Assembly (NCBI RefSeq): GCF_011008935.1 | Contig: NZ_JAAIVJ010000002.1 | Coordinates: forward strand, 426,775-490,774 | Direction of reading: 5' to 3' | Origin: Tabrizicola oligotrophica | Lineage (GTDB): Bacteria; Pseudomonadota; Alphaproteobacteria; Rhodobacterales; Rhodobacteraceae | Length of the DNA: 64,000 bases | In this document: piece after piece, positions 27,972 to 36,593 of the stretch | Layout: each line of letters starts with the position of its first letter | Position numbering within the stretch: position 1 is the stretch's first letter | The notes under the pieces: model-generated | Database searches by the model: none | What the model saw: the letters and a program-made list of their open reading frames with translations, nothing else | Told to the model about the DNA's origin: nothing | Made by a program: the position numbers and the translations under genes

Positions 27972-30164
27972 ATGGCAAGCTTTCAGGTTCTCAATCGCAG
28001 CCCCGACGGCAGCACCTATTTTTCCCAACTGGCAATGAACAACTGGCTCTCGGCCCCCATCGTCGAGATGGTCTCGCGCGGGTTCAACGGCAGTTTTGTC
28101 GAAATGGACTACCTGACCATGCAGATGACGGCGGTTCCCGGATTTCCGCCGCTGTTCTTCCGGGTCTACGGGCATTTCAACTTTGTCACCGATGTCACGC
28201 CCAGCGGCACCGGCACCTATGTGCAGGCCGGCAGCCTCATCAACCGGATCGAGGTCATCGACGCCACCGGCAAGGTCTACAACTATGTCGACGGTCTCAG
28301 CTTTGCCATCAATTCCAACAAGACCACGGTTGCCATCAATCCGATCAACGCCTTTGCCAACAGCTTCCAGTTCGGCGAGATGCCGCTGAACGAGATCATG
28401 TTCGGCGGCAATGACATCTTGACCGGCAATGCCGGCACCGAGGTTCTCGACGGCTTTGGCGGCGAGGATTCCCTTTCGGGCCTGGGCGGGTCGGATGCGC
28501 TTTACGGAAATGCCGGCCATGACACGCTGAACGGTGGCGACGGGGCGGATGATCTTTATGGTGGGTCGGGCAATGACCTGATTGTCGGCTATACCGCCGG
28601 CGATTACATCGACGGCGGCGCGAACGTCGACACCTGGGCGCTGACCGGCACCTTTTCGACCGGCCTCAGCGTGCCGGTGCCGGTGTTCTACACCGGGGTC
28701 AGTTTCTACAACATCGAGGCCATTCGCATCATCTGGGGCGAGATCGTGCTGAACTCCAGTCAGGTCGGGGGTTCCAGCACGGTTCAGACCATCGAGGCCG
28801 GCTCGATCAGCCGTGACAGTCTGCGGGTCGACATGGCTGCCGGATCGAATGTGATGAACCTGTCGACGGTGGCATTCGTCAACTGGAACAACTGGCTGGG
28901 CGAATTCGACCGCATCACCCTGAACGGCAGTGCGGGCAATGACACCATCGACGGCAGCCTCATGGATGACCGGATCTGGGGCTTCGATGGCAACAACCTT
29001 TTGCGCGGCGGCGGTGGGGCCGACAACATCAGTGCGGGCGACGGCCAAGACATCCTGCGCGGCGGGGACCGCGAGGACACGCTGGTCGGCTGGGGCGGCA
29101 ACGATACGCTGGTCGGGGATGACGACTATGCGCTGGTGCCGGGCGCGCAATATGGCGACGACAGCCTTTATGGCGGGGCGGGCAATGACGCGATGACGGC
29201 GGCGGGCGGCTTCAACCTGATGGATGGCGGTGACGGCATCGACACGGTGGATTATCGCTTCCTTGCCCAGCGGCCGAGCGAGCCGGAGCAGTTTCCGGTT
29301 GCTGTCACCATTGATCTCAGCCGCGTGGTGAACCCCAACGATCCGAACAGCCCGTTCTCGGCTTTCGTCACGCTGGACATGACCGAGGTCCACATTTCGA
29401 TGGCGCGGGATTTCCTGCTGAACATCGAGAATGTCGAGGGCAGCAACTATGCCGACACCATCACCGGCAACGCCGTCGCCAATGTCCTGAACGGCTGGGG
29501 TGCGGCGGATCAGATTTCCGGGCGACTGGGCGATGATGTGCTGGGCGGTGGCGCGGGGGCAGATTCGCTGTTCGGGGAAGACGGCAATGACCGGCTGATC
29601 GGCGGAACCGGGTCGGACCGCCTCGACGGCGGCGCGGGCAATAACAACCTGAACGGCGGCGAAGGCGCTGACACGCTTGGTGGCGGCGTGGGCAACGACA
29701 TTCTGGCCGGGGGGGCCGGATCGGACAGCCTGTCGGGCGAAGACGGTGCCGATCTTTTGCGCGGCGATGCCGGGGCAGATGTGCTGTTGGGCGGTTTCGG
29801 GGCCGACACGCTGCGCGGTGGGGCCGGCAACGATGTGCTGAGCGGGGGCGGCGATGCCGACCGCTTTGTCTTTGACGTCGCCCTCACGGCCAACATCGAC
29901 CGGATCACCGACTATGCGATGGCCGATGATGTCATCGCCCTTTCCAACGCGGTCTTTACCGGGCTGGCCGGAGGGCTGTTGACCGAGACGCGCTTCAAGA
30001 ACCTGGCGCTGGGGGCCGCTGATACCTCGGACAGGATCCTGTGGGATCCATCGACGGGAGGTCTGTTCTTCGATGCCGACGGGGCGGGCGGGGTGGCGGC
30101 AGTACGGTTTGCCACCTTGCAGGCCGGCCTTGCCCTGACCGCGGCCGAGTTCGTGGTGTTCTGA
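27972..30164 (+). CDS. RTX calcium-binding repeat protein, predicted type I secretion substrate
   Basis: 730-residue acidic protein without a signal peptide. Gly-Asp nonapeptides of the GGxGxDxLx type occur in three blocks: about residues 143-205, 316-430 and 488-632, which should form Ca2+-filled beta rolls outside the cell. The first 140 residues (MASFQVLNRSP) are not a recognised enzyme. The C-terminus, with ILWDPSTGGLFFDADG and an end in FVVF, matches the uncleaved secretion signal common in alphaproteobacterial RTX proteins. No ABC/HlyD/TolC secretion genes adjoin it. Confidence 0.88.
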   Translation: MASFQVLNRSPDGSTYFSQLAMNNWLSAPIVEMVSRGFNGSFVEMDYLTMQMTAVPGFPPLFFRVYGHFNFVTDVTPSGTGTYVQAGSLINRIEVIDATGKVYNYVDGLSFAINSNKTTVAINPINAFANSFQFGEMPLNEIMFGGNDILTGNAGTEVLDGFGGEDSLSGLGGSDALYGNAGHDTLNGGDGADDLYGGSGNDLIVGYTAGDYIDGGANVDTWALTGTFSTGLSVPVPVFYTGVSFYNIEAIRIIWGEIVLNSSQVGGSSTVQTIEAGSISRDSLRVDMAAGSNVMNLSTVAFVNWNNWLGEFDRITLNGSAGNDTIDGSLMDDRIWGFDGNNLLRGGGGADNISAGDGQDILRGGDREDTLVGWGGNDTLVGDDDYALVPGAQYGDDSLYGGAGNDAMTAAGGFNLMDGGDGIDTVDYRFLAQRPSEPEQFPVAVTIDLSRVVNPNDPNSPFSAFVTLDMTEVHISMARDFLLNIENVEGSNYADTITGNAVANVLNGWGAADQISGRLGDDVLGGGAGADSLFGEDGNDRLIGGTGSDRLDGGAGNNNLNGGEGADTLGGGVGNDILAGGAGSDSLSGEDGADLLRGDAGADVLLGGFGADTLRGGAGNDVLSGGGDADRFVFDVALTANIDRITDYAMADDVIALSNAVFTGLAGGLLTETRFKNLALGAADTSDRILWDPSTGGLFFDADGAGGVAAVRFATLQAGLALTAAEFVVF

Positions 30165-30290
30165 GCGGGATGGCGGCGCTGCGCGCGCCGGCGGGACCGC
30201 GTCCTGCGCGGCCTTGGCCGGGTCAGGCATTTCGGGCAAGGCCCTGCTTGACCCTTCCCCCCGGTCAAAGCATTCGCTAACACTTGGGCC

Positions 30291-30956
30291 ATGATATGGA
30301 ACCTGCCCAATTCGCTGACTGTCCTGCGCCTTTTGGCGGCCCCCGGTGTGGCGGTGATGTTTCTCTATTTCCACCGGCCCTGGGCCGACTGGTTCGCTCT
30401 GGCGCTGTTTGTCGGGGCGGCCGTCACCGATTGGTTTGACGGCTATCTGGCGCGGCTGTGGAAGCAGGAATCCAAGTTCGGCGCGATGCTGGATCCGATT
30501 GCCGACAAGGCGATGGTTGTCATCGCGATCATGGTCATTACCGGCTATAATGGCATGAACCCCTGGCTCATCCTGCCGGCAGCGGTGATCCTGTTCCGCG
30601 AAGTCTTTGTCTCGGGTCTGCGGGAATATCTTGGGGCGGCGGCGGGCACGCTGAAGGTGACAAAGCTGGCCAAGTGGAAGACCACGGCGCAGATGGTGGC
30701 GATTGCGGTGATGTTTCTTGGCACCGGGCTGGAATATCTGAATGGCGTCGCCATGAAAGGCATGACCACCGAACAATATGCCGAGGCCGTGATGGCGGGT
30801 CTGGCCGATCCGGTCCGGGCCTGTGGCAAGCGCGATTGTGCTTCGCTTGCCGGAGATGTGGGGCTGGTGCTGATGTGGGTGGCCGCCTTTCTGACGGCGT
30901 TGACGGGGTGGGAATACTTCCGCAAATCTCTGCCTTTGCTCAGGGATGACAAATGA
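30291..30956 (+). CDS. pgsA: CDP-diacylglycerol-glycerol-3-phosphate 3-phosphatidyltransferase
   Basis: 221-residue inner-membrane enzyme making phosphatidylglycerophosphate. The CDP-alcohol phosphotransferase motif is fully visible: D47, D50-G51, A54-R55, G64, D68 and D72 (TDWFDGYLAR then GAMLDPIAD). Several hydrophobic helices follow, with a soluble loop near residues 150-185 containing CGKRDCASLAG that is longer than in E. coli. Its stop overlaps moaD by 4 bp. Confidence 0.95.
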   Translation: MIWNLPNSLTVLRLLAAPGVAVMFLYFHRPWADWFALALFVGAAVTDWFDGYLARLWKQESKFGAMLDPIADKAMVVIAIMVITGYNGMNPWLILPAAVILFREVFVSGLREYLGAAAGTLKVTKLAKWKTTAQMVAIAVMFLGTGLEYLNGVAMKGMTTEQYAEAVMAGLADPVRACGKRDCASLAGDVGLVLMWVAAFLTALTGWEYFRKSLPLLRDDK

Positions 30957-31201
30957 TCGACGTGCTTTACTTTGCCTGGCTGCGCGAACGCATCGGCACC
31001 AACCGCGAGCGGGTGGAGAGCTCTGCGGCCACGGTGGCCGATCTGATGGCTGAGCTTGAAGCCCGGTCAGACGGCCATGCTCTGGCCTTTGCCGACAAGA
31101 CCAGCCTGCGTGTCGCCGTGGATCAGGAACTGGCGGAGTTCTCCGCCCCCTTGGCCGGGGTGCGCGAGGTGGCCTTCTTCCCGCCGATGACGGGGGGCTG
31201 A
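30953..31201 (+). CDS. moaD: Molybdopterin synthase small subunit MoaD
   Basis: 82-residue ubiquitin-fold protein whose C-terminal Gly-Gly (FFPPMTGG) is thiocarboxylated and donates sulfur to precursor Z. The N-terminus DVLYFAWLRERIG is typical. It overlaps pgsA by 4 bp and lies 3 bp before moaE, so all three are probably one transcript. Confidence 0.96.
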   Translation: MIDVLYFAWLRERIGTNRERVESSAATVADLMAELEARSDGHALAFADKTSLRVAVDQELAEFSAPLAGVREVAFFPPMTGG

Positions 31202-31204
31202 GCC

Positions 31205-31645
31205 ATGCGGCTGGTTGTGCAGCAAGCCGCCTTCGATCTTGGTGCAGAGGCCAATGCCTTTGCCCAGATGGTTCCGGGCGCGGGCGCGGTTGTCACCTTT
31301 ACCGGCCTTGTGCGGGACAATGGCGGCGCCTTGGCCGCGATGGAGATCGAGCATTACCCCGGCATGACCGAACGCGCGATCGGCGCGATCATGGAAGAGG
31401 CGCGCACGCGCTGGTCCTTGCTGGATGCGCTGGTGATCCATCGCCACGGTGTGCTGCGCGCAAGCGAGCCGATCATGATGGTCGCCACCGCCGCGCCGCA
31501 CCGGGCCGATGCCTTTGCGGCGGCGGAATTCCTGATGGACTACCTGAAGTCCCGCGCGCCGTTCTGGAAAAAGGAAATCCACGCCGACGGGGCGGAATGG
31601 GTGGCCGCCAAGGACGCCGATGAGGATGCCTTGAAGCGCTGGTGA
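31205..31645 (+). CDS. moaE: Molybdopterin synthase large subunit MoaE
   Basis: 146-residue catalytic subunit joining MoaD-derived sulfur to precursor Z. Conserved blocks are VVTFTGLVRDN, LEIEHYPGMTE-like EIEHYPGM, IHRHGVL and APFWKKE, with the catalytic lysines in the last block. It forms a heterotetramer with MoaD encoded just upstream. Confidence 0.97.
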   Translation: MRLVVQQAAFDLGAEANAFAQMVPGAGAVVTFTGLVRDNGGALAAMEIEHYPGMTERAIGAIMEEARTRWSLLDALVIHRHGVLRASEPIMMVATAAPHRADAFAAAEFLMDYLKSRAPFWKKEIHADGAEWVAAKDADEDALKRW

Positions 31646-31670
31646 TGCCGCCGCAGGCCCAAAAGCCGCG

Positions 31671-32456
31671 TCAGCTCGCCTTGCCGCCGATCCAGCCGGT
31701 CGCCTTGTCCAAAAGCCCGTCAAGCCAGAGCCGCGCGGCATCGACCAGCGCCACAAAGGTCTGAAGCGCGCCCTTGGCCGCCGGAATCTGCTCGGCCAGT
31801 TTCGGGGCCATCATGTAAAGCGCGATGATCGCCAGCGCGAGAAGGATCATCAGCAGAAAGCCGCTGCGGAACGAAGCCGCGCCTTTTGCTGCGGGCAGGC
31901 TGTCGGTCACCGCGCCCGCCTCGCCGCTGCGGCGTTCGCTGCTGGCGCGCAGCGTGGTGTTGATCTCGTCGATCTCGGGCAGCATCTCGCGCCGTGATTG
32001 CGGCTTGGGCGGGGGCGAGGCAAGCCCTTTCATCCGCGCGATACGCTCTGACACCGGGTCAGGCTCGGCCTGGGCTGATCCCGAGGTCACACCTTGTTCG
32101 GTCAACCCGAGCTCGTCCTGCGTCTCGATGACCGGCGGCGCTTCGGACCGGCGCGCGTTTGTTTCGCGCTCTGCCTCTTCGCGCAAGACGGCGAGCAGGC
32201 TTTCGTCCAGCGTGCGCGGCGGCAGGTCGGCGGCAGGCGAGGCGGCGGGGGGAGTTTCGTCCTCGTCGCTGTCTTGCGGCAGGGGCGGCGGCGGGTCGAA
32301 CAGTGCCTCTTCGGCCGCGAGTTCTTCTTCGACGCGCGGCGACATCTGGAACCAGGCATGACCGCAGTTCGAGCATTGAACATCCCTGCCGGTGTCGGGG
32401 ATTGCCGATGCGTCTACTTCGTATTCAGCGTCACAATTCGGGCAAACTAGGCGCAT
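31671..32456 (-). CDS. Zinc-ribbon (MJ0042-type) membrane protein facing ftsE
   Basis: 261-residue protein. The N-terminal zinc ribbon has C5, C8, C28 and C31 (LVCPNC, then VQCSNCGHAW). Residues about 40-185 are a long acidic, Pro/Glu/Arg-rich, probably disordered linker, and one strong transmembrane helix lies near residues 195-215 (FLLMILLALAIIALYMM). A short, possibly periplasmic tail follows. The ATG at 32456 directly precedes the ribbon; an upstream extension is not conserved-looking. It is divergent from ftsE, an arrangement recurring in Rhodobacterales as I recall. Function is unknown. Confidence 0.8.
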   Translation of the reverse strand: MRLVCPNCDAEYEVDASAIPDTGRDVQCSNCGHAWFQMSPRVEEELAAEEALFDPPPPLPQDSDEDETPPAASPAADLPPRTLDESLLAVLREEAERETNARRSEAPPVIETQDELGLTEQGVTSGSAQAEPDPVSERIARMKGLASPPPKPQSRREMLPEIDEINTTLRASSERRSGEAGAVTDSLPAAKGAASFRSGFLLMILLALAIIALYMMAPKLAEQIPAAKGALQTFVALVDAARLWLDGLLDKATGWIGGKAS

Positions 32457-32621
32457 TGGGTCAGATCCGGCACTCGCGGGGACAGCGGTCAGAGGTGTTG
32501 TAGCAACGATATCCGTCTTATCCAAGCGTTAGTGGCTGCATCGGGCAGAGAGCCGATTGAAACCGCCGCGCCCATCGGCGAGTATCTCGGACGGAACGGG
32601 GAGCAGCAGGGAACGCCTTTC

Positions 32622-33293
32622 GTGATCGCCTTCGAGAATGTGGCTTACAATTACGGCGGGGGCGAGTTGTTGTCGGACATCTCGTTGCGTCTGGCGCCGG
32701 GCTCGTTCCATTTTCTGACCGGGCCATCGGGGGCGGGCAAGACCACCTTCCTCAAGCTGTGCTATGCCGAGCTGTTGCCGACCTCTGGCCATGTGATGCT
32801 GTTTGACCGGGACGTGCAGGGACTGTCGCGCGACGACGTGGCCCTGACGCGGCGGCGGATCGGGGTCGTGCATCAGGATTGCCAGTTTCTTGACCATCTG
32901 CCGCTTTCGGCCAATGTGGAGCTGCCGCTCGCCGTGGCGGGCCGTCAGGGTGCGGCCGCCGATCTGGCCGATCTGCTGGCCTGGGTGGGGCTTGACCGAC
33001 TGGCCCATGCGCGGCCGCCCTCGCTTTCGGGCGGCGAGCGTCAGCGGGCGGCGCTGGCGCGGGCGGTCATCATGGGGCCGGATGTCATCCTTGCGGATGA
33101 ACCGACCGGCAACCTTGACTGGGACATGTCGCTGCGGCTGCTAACCCTGCTGGTCGAGTTGAACCGGATGGGCAAGACCGTGCTGATCGCGACCCATGAC
33201 CTCAATCTGATCCGACAGGCCAAATCGCAGGTGCCCGCCCGGGTGCTGCGGATCGCCAGACGGCGGGTCCAACTGGCGGGGGCCGATCTGTGA
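32622..33293 (+). CDS. ftsE: Cell-division ATPase FtsE
   Basis: 223-residue ATP-binding protein that works with FtsX to activate septal peptidoglycan hydrolases. Walker A is GPSGAGKTT (34-42), signature LSGGERQRAALARA, Walker B LADEPTGNLD. The start is the GTG at 32622, before IAFENVAYNYGGG; an earlier GTG would add 30 unconserved residues. The stop overlaps ftsX through GTGA. Confidence 0.95.
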   Translation: MIAFENVAYNYGGGELLSDISLRLAPGSFHFLTGPSGAGKTTFLKLCYAELLPTSGHVMLFDRDVQGLSRDDVALTRRRIGVVHQDCQFLDHLPLSANVELPLAVAGRQGAAADLADLLAWVGLDRLAHARPPSLSGGERQRAALARAVIMGPDVILADEPTGNLDWDMSLRLLTLLVELNRMGKTVLIATHDLNLIRQAKSQVPARVLRIARRRVQLAGADL

Positions 33294-34180
33294 AAAGCCT
33301 GGGTCGCGTCTTGCTTGCCGAACCGGCGGACTCGGTAGTGCCGCCTTCGGGCCCGTCTGCCTGGCTGACCAGTTTCACCGCCGGCGCCATGACCTTTCTG
33401 GCGGTCTTTGCCCTTGCCCTGTCGCTCGCCTCGGGTCGGCTTGCCGAGCGCTGGTCGGGGGCCCTGGAGCGCACGGCCACCGTGCGGCTCTCGGCGCCCG
33501 AGGATCAGATTAATCAGCAGGTGGAGCTGGTGCTGGGCCTTCTGGCGACCACGCCGGGCATTCAGGGCGCCCGCGTCCTGAGCCAGGACGAACAGCGCTC
33601 GCTGCTGGAGCCCTGGTTCGGCCCCGACCTGCCGGTCGAGGCCCTGCCGCTGCCGCGCCTGATCGAGGTGGTCGAGGATGGCACCGGCTATGATGGGGAA
33701 GGCCTGCGTCAACGGCTTGCGGCCGAGGCGCCCGGGGCCATTCTGGACGACCACACCCGCTGGCGCGAGCCGATGGCGGTGGCGGCCGCACGGTTGCGGC
33801 TTCTGGGGCTGTTGTCGATCGGGCTGATCGGGGCGGCGATGGCGGCGATGATCACGCTGGCGGCCAATGCCGCGCTGGCGGCCAATGCGCAGGTCATCAA
33901 GGTCTTGCGGCTGGTCGGCGCGCGCGATGCCTATATCGCCCGCGCTTTCGTGCGCCGCTTCACCCTGCGCGCGGCCATCGGCGCGGCCATCGGGGCTGGT
34001 GCCGGCCTGATCGGAGTTCTCCTCCTGCCCTCGGCCAATGACGCGGGCGGCTTTCTGACCGGGCTTGGCTTTCAGGGCGCGGGCTGGCTCTGGCCCTTTG
34101 CTCTGCCACCGCTGGCCGCCCTTGTCGCTTTTCTGGCCACCCGCGCGGCGGCCTTCCGCAAACTTCGGGAGTTGACCTGA
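33290..34180 (+). CDS. ftsX: Cell-division permease-like protein FtsX
   Basis: 296-residue membrane partner of FtsE. TM1 at about residues 23-43 is followed by an extracytoplasmic domain to about 165, then three more helices, giving the usual four-TM FtsX layout. It has a GTG start overlapping the ftsE stop. The sequence diverges strongly from enterobacterial FtsX, but position and topology are decisive. Its stop shares one base with the plsC start. Confidence 0.92.
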   Translation: MKSLGRVLLAEPADSVVPPSGPSAWLTSFTAGAMTFLAVFALALSLASGRLAERWSGALERTATVRLSAPEDQINQQVELVLGLLATTPGIQGARVLSQDEQRSLLEPWFGPDLPVEALPLPRLIEVVEDGTGYDGEGLRQRLAAEAPGAILDDHTRWREPMAVAAARLRLLGLLSIGLIGAAMAAMITLAANAALAANAQVIKVLRLVGARDAYIARAFVRRFTLRAAIGAAIGAGAGLIGVLLLPSANDAGGFLTGLGFQGAGWLWPFALPPLAALVAFLATRAAAFRKLRELT

Positions 34181-34905
34181 TGCTGGCCATCCGCTGGGTT
34201 CTGTCGCTGATCTTCATCGTCCAGATGTATCTGGCCATGGCCGTGATCGCGCTTGCCTTTGCGCCCTTCGCCCTGTTTTCCCGCACGGCGGCGGTGAAGG
34301 CCTGTCATGTCTTTTGCCAGTGGGTGCTCTGGTCGCTGCGTATCCTGTGCGGGTTGCGCACCGAGGTGCGCGGCACCCCGCCCACCGATGAGGTGCTGAT
34401 CGCCGCCAAGCACCAGAGTTTCCTTGACATCATCGCCATCTACAACGCCGTACCGCGCGGCAAGTTCATCATGAAACGCGAGCTTTTGTGGACGCCGTTC
34501 CTTGGCCAGTATGCCCTGCGCATCGGCTGCGTGCCGGTGGATCGCGGCAAGCGCGGCGCGGCGATTTCCCGGATGAAGGCCGATGTGCAGGCGGGTACGG
34601 CATTTCCGGGCCAGCTCATCATCTATCCGCAGGGCACCCGCGTCGCGCCGGGGGTGAAGAAGTCCTACAAGGTCGGGTCGGGGCTGCTTTACGACCAGCT
34701 CGGTCAACCCTGCGTGCCGGTTGGCACCAATGTCGGCGTGTTCTGGCCCAAGCGCGGTATCCTGCGCAAGCCGGGGGTGGCGGTGGTCGAGTTCCTGCCG
34801 CGCATCGAGCCGGGCATGGCCGTGCCGGCCTTCATGGCGCAACTGGAAGCCGAGGTGGAGGGTTCCTCTGACCGCCTGCTGGCCGAAACCGGGTTCCGTC
34901 GCTGA
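34180..34905 (+). CDS. plsC: 1-acyl-sn-glycerol-3-phosphate acyltransferase
   Basis: 241-residue membrane-bound acyltransferase forming phosphatidic acid. An N-terminal hydrophobic helix is followed by the HX4D catalytic motif HQSFLD (78-83), KRELLWTPFLG, and YPQGTRVAPG in place of the common FPEGTR. It starts within the ftsX stop codon, linking division and phospholipid genes in one operon. Confidence 0.93.
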   Translation: MLAIRWVLSLIFIVQMYLAMAVIALAFAPFALFSRTAAVKACHVFCQWVLWSLRILCGLRTEVRGTPPTDEVLIAAKHQSFLDIIAIYNAVPRGKFIMKRELLWTPFLGQYALRIGCVPVDRGKRGAAISRMKADVQAGTAFPGQLIIYPQGTRVAPGVKKSYKVGSGLLYDQLGQPCVPVGTNVGVFWPKRGILRKPGVAVVEFLPRIEPGMAVPAFMAQLEAEVEGSSDRLLAETGFRR

Positions 34906-35231
34906 TGGGAAGCTCGGCGGCCACGATCGCCCATCTGCTTGACACGCTGGCGGAACTGCCGCTGACCAGCCGCAAGATGTTCGGCGAATATGCGCTGTAT
35001 CTGGAGGGCAAGACGGTCGCCTTCGTCTGCGACGACACGCTGTTCATCAAGCCGACACCGGGGGCGCTGGCCCTGTTGCCGGACACCGGGCGCGGCCCGG
35101 CCTATCCGGGTTCGAAGGACTACATCATAGGCTCGGAAGTGCTGGACGATCCGGAGCTTTGCGCCCGCGTGCTGCGCGTCGTGGCCGGGGAAACACCGGC
35201 GCCAAAGCCGAAGGGCAAGCGGGCGACCTAG
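34905..35231 (+). CDS. TfoX/Sxy N-terminal domain protein
   Basis: 108-residue protein consisting only of the TfoX N-terminal domain: LTSRKMFGEYALYLEGKTVAFV, then DTLFIKPT and GSEVLDDPELCARVLRV. In gammaproteobacteria the full protein promotes competence-gene expression with CRP; short single-domain forms like this one have no proven role. A lysine/arginine-rich tail (KPKGKRAT) could bind nucleic acid. It overlaps the plsC stop by one base and ends the ftsE operon. Confidence 0.85.
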   Translation: MGSSAATIAHLLDTLAELPLTSRKMFGEYALYLEGKTVAFVCDDTLFIKPTPGALALLPDTGRGPAYPGSKDYIIGSEVLDDPELCARVLRVVAGETPAPKPKGKRAT

Positions 35232-35333
35232 GCCCGAAGGGACGCTGCCCTCCTCGGGCGCCTGCCGGCTTCTCGTCCGCGCCCCACCCAATGAGCGGCG
35301 GCGGCGACGAGGATTTTTCGAGGAAGGGTTTGC

Positions 35334-36293
35334 TCAGGCCGCGAGGCCCTTGGCCCCCATGGCAAGGAACTTCTGCCGGCGGTCCTTCAGGATTTCGGCG
35401 CGTTTCTTGCCCGCCATTTCGGCCAGCATCGCCTCGATCGCCTTGCCGACGGCCTCGACGGTTTCCTTGCGGCCGCGTTGCGCCCCGCCCATCGGTTCCT
35501 TGATGATCCGGTCGATCACGCCCAGCTTTTGCAGATCCTGCGCGGTCAGGCGCAGCGCTTCGGCGGCCTCGCGCATCTTCTCGGCGTCCTTCCACAGGAT
35601 CGAGGCGCAGCCCTCGGGCGAGATCACCGAATAGACCGAATGTTCCAGCATGGCGATGCGGTTGGCCGTGGCAAAGGCCACCGCGCCGCCCGAGCCGCCT
35701 TCGCCCACCACGATCGACAGGAGCGGCACGCCGATTTCAAGACATTTGGCGGTGGAGCGGGCAATCGCCTCGGCTTGGCCGCGTTCCTCGGCCCCCTTGC
35801 CGGGATAGGCACCGGGGGTGTCGATCAGAGTGATGACCGGCAGGTTGAAGCGGTCGGCCATGTCCATCAGGCGCACGGCCTTGCGGTAGCCCTCGGGCCG
35901 CGCCATGCCGAAATTACGCTCGATCCGGGATTTGGTGTCATGGCCCTTTTCATGGCCGATCACCACGACGGGCTGATCGTTGAAGCGCGCAAGGCCGCCC
36001 ATCACCGCATGGTCATCGGCAAAGCCGCGGTCACCGGCCAACGGGGTAAATTCGGCAAACAGCCCTTCGATGTAATCCCTGGTGTGGGGCCGGTCGGGGT
36101 GGCGCGCCACCTGGCATTTCTGCCATGGCGTCAAGGACTTGTAGAGATCCTTCAGCAGGGAATCGGACTTGCGGTCCAGCGCCTCGGCCTCTTTCGAGAT
36201 GTCCATGGCCGGATTGGCCCGGGCCAGCGCCCGAAGCTCCTCGGCCTTGCCTTCGATCTCGGCGAGCGGCTTTTCGAAATCCAGATAGTTCAT
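35334..36293 (-). CDS. accA: Acetyl-CoA carboxylase carboxyltransferase subunit alpha
   Basis: 319-residue AccA, which with AccD transfers the carboxyl group from carboxybiotin to acetyl-CoA to make malonyl-CoA. It starts [20 protein letters not shown] and has the conserved [24 protein letters not shown] and [10 protein letters not shown], where the oxyanion glycines lie. AGGGG is 8 nt from the ATG; a start eight codons earlier is unlikely. It is convergent with the TfoX-like gene. Confidence 0.97.
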   Translation of the reverse strand: MNYLDFEKPLAEIEGKAEELRALARANPAMDISKEAEALDRKSDSLLKDLYKSLTPWQKCQVARHPDRPHTRDYIEGLFAEFTPLAGDRGFADDHAVMGGLARFNDQPVVVIGHEKGHDTKSRIERNFGMARPEGYRKAVRLMDMADRFNLPVITLIDTPGAYPGKGAEERGQAEAIARSTAKCLEIGVPLLSIVVGEGGSGGAVAFATANRIAMLEHSVYSVISPEGCASILWKDAEKMREAAEALRLTAQDLQKLGVIDRIIKEPMGGAQRGRKETVEAVGKAIEAMLAEMAGKKRAEILKDRRQKFLAMGAKGLAA

Positions 36294-36593
36294 CGGGCAC
36301 CCCTGCGACTGCAGCATGGGTTATGCAAGAGGGGGGGGCGAAATGCAACCGGGCAGGAGGGGCGGCGGGCGGAGGCGGCGTTTCCCGGCCCGGAGCGGGC
36401 CGGTTTCCGGCCCCGCCGCCGCCGGAAACAGCAACGCCCCGCGGCCGGGCCACGGGGCGTGCATGTCCTCCCGAGGATGCGGGTTCGGGCCTCCTCTCCC
36501 AGCCCCCGCGCGGGTATTCTTTTGCGTCTGCCCGCAGGTGTGACGCTACGTCACAGCTTCTGCCCGTTCGGCAGGCGTTTTGTCAACGATTCC
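36294..36593. other. Gene-free region between mcl1 and accA
   Basis: About 300 bp with no credible coding frame. It holds several hairpins: ACGCCCCG/CGGGGCGT (36434-36460), GGCCCG-GAG-CGGGCC near 36390, and the perfect dyad GTGACG-CTA-CGTCAC at 36540-36554. The first lies on the minus strand downstream of mcl1, followed by TTGCTGTTTCC, and could be its terminator. The last could be an operator for accA or part of another mcl1 3' structure. Confidence 0.45.
36434..36460 (-). terminator. Possible mcl1 terminator
   Basis: ACGCCCCG and CGGGGCGT make an 8-bp stem with an 11-nt loop. Read on the minus strand it is followed by TTGCTGTTTCC, a moderately T-rich tail, about 135 bp after the mcl1 stop. 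Confidence 0.4.

Noticed and set aside
28390..29870. Repeated GGCGGxGxCGATGAC-like DNA that resembles a tandem repeat array
   Set aside because: Explained by the nonapeptide coding pattern of the RTX protein.
27801..30776. Open frame of 991 codons on the minus strand across the RTX gene
   Set aside because: It is the GC-driven shadow of the RTX repeats; its translation is His/Gln/Arg-rich without domains, and the plus-strand RTX frame is clear.
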